A stretch of 41,068 bases of DNA from an uncultured Clostridia bacterium (lineage in GTDB: Bacteria > Bacillota > Clostridia > Oscillospirales > Ruminococcaceae). Of the stretch, positions 40,555 to 41,068 are shown piece after piece. A model generated the notes under the pieces. The model worked only from the letters and a program-made list of their open reading frames with translations. It was not told the origin of the DNA and ran no database searches. The translations under genes and the position numbers were made by a program. The first letter of the stretch is position 1. Each line of letters starts with the position of its first letter. Where the stretch lies: NCBI GenBank assembly GCA_947626755.1, contig CANQTP010000022.1, positions 1-41,068 of the forward strand, written 5' to 3'.

Positions 40555-41068
40555 AAAAAGTTGTGCTTACATCTCCAAGTGTTTTAGAACGTGGAGGATT
40601 GCAGGCTTTTTTAAAAAACTGGATAAATTGTAATTATAATGAGTCAATCAAATATATATGGTATTTACCACATGGCATAAAAGACAGAGAATATGCTAAG
40701 GAATTTGAAAATTTTGGTGTAGAATTATACGCAGAAATGCCAGAACAGCAAAAATTTAAACTTATATTTAAAATTATGCAAGATATATCCCAAATCATAA
40801 AAAATAATGTTGACATTGTACATATCAATACCGGAAGTATATTATATGCCGCACTGACCGCATTTATTGCTAAATGTTATAAAATATCTATAATAATTAT
40901 ACATTCACATAGTGCAGGTGGTCTTGTTAATAAATCAAGGATCAAAAAAATCATTTATACAATATGCAGGTTTTTTATAAATTTGTGCGCTACAAAAAAA
41001 GCAGCTTGTTCAAAGTTAGCTGCAGAAGCACTTTTTGGAAAAAAATATGCTAAGGATGCAATTATTAT
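40551..41068 (+). CDS. GT4-type glycosyltransferase, N-terminal part (cut by window edge)
   Basis: The open frame runs from ATG 40551 through the window end without a stop, at least 172 residues. The N-terminus (MKKVVLTSPSVLERGGLQAF) is typical of GT-B glycosyltransferases, and NNVDIVHINTGSILYAALTAF and IIHSHSAGG match the GT4 N-domain. Very AT-rich. It continues the exopolysaccharide operon. Confidence 0.85.
   Translation, partial: MKKVVLTSPSVLERGGLQAFLKNWINCNYNESIKYIWYLPHGIKDREYAKEFENFGVELYAEMPEQQKFKLIFKIMQDISQIIKNNVDIVHINTGSILYAALTAFIAKCYKISIIIIHSHSAGGLVNKSRIKKIIYTICRFFINLCATKKAACSKLAAEALFGKKYAKDAII

Overview
The window looks like a chromosomal segment of a fibre-degrading gut or rumen Firmicute of the Ruminococcus type (Oscillospiraceae/Ruminococcaceae). 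This rests on the GH9 and GH5 glycanases, SGNH esterases, serine/threonine/glutamate-rich surface proteins, consensus sigma-A promoters, strong AAGGAGG-type ribosome binding sites and many intrinsic terminators. The genus is an inference; there is no rRNA or marker gene that settles it.

Layout. 1-3.6 kb: a large secreted, membrane-anchored surface protein and an Rpn-family PD-(D/E)XK nuclease/transposase-like gene. 3.6-6.3 kb (minus): a YqeG-type HAD phosphatase, typA/bipA, and a tRNA-Thr/tRNA-Tyr transcription unit with its own promoter and terminator. 6.4-11.3 kb: a two-gene envelope operon, a GHL10-type lipoprotein followed by a GHL10-like/amidase_3 fusion. 11.4-11.7 kb: a 3' remnant of an AGCS sodium:alanine symporter. 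11.8-13.6 kb: a redox cassette (glutathione peroxidase, TSCPD protein, flavodoxin, MarR/OhrR-type regulator). 13.66-18.4 kb (minus): a tightly packed five-gene operon of circularly permuted ATP-grasp, alpha-E protein, transglutaminase, and two M14/aspartoacylase-like proteins, one apparently active and one lacking the catalytic residues. 18.6-19.5 kb (minus): a highly charged orphan protein. 19.9-24.7 kb: a heterodimeric ABC exporter pair and a PfkB sugar kinase. Between the two ABC genes, on the opposite strand, is a structured ncRNA of about 230 nt with its own consensus promoter and terminator. 24.7-31.6 kb: a glycan-use region with a GH5, an orphan solute-binding lipoprotein and a CE2-like esterase (minus), then a GH9 and an SGNH lipoprotein (plus). 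31.6-35.8 kb: a low-molecular-weight tyrosine phosphatase and a second heterodimeric ABC exporter pair. 35.9 kb to the end: an exopolysaccharide/polyol-phosphate operon (priming sugar transferase, GT4, CDP-alcohol phosphotransferase-like, IspD/TarI-like cytidylyltransferase, SDR, and a GT4 cut by the window edge).

How parts work together. The GH9, GH5 and CE2-like enzymes have no signal peptides, so they probably trim oligosaccharides inside the cell after uptake through the solute-binding lipoprotein, whose permeases are not in this window. The ATP-grasp operon looks like a make-and-break system for an amide-linked small molecule or peptide. The last operon probably builds a surface glycan carrying a CDP-activated alcohol.

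The most interesting items are the antisense-located ncRNA at 21.7-21.9 kb, the ATP-grasp/alpha-E/transglutaminase/M14-pair operon with its leader terminator, and several family members with changed catalytic residues (M14 paralogue, GH9, CDP-alcohol phosphotransferase).
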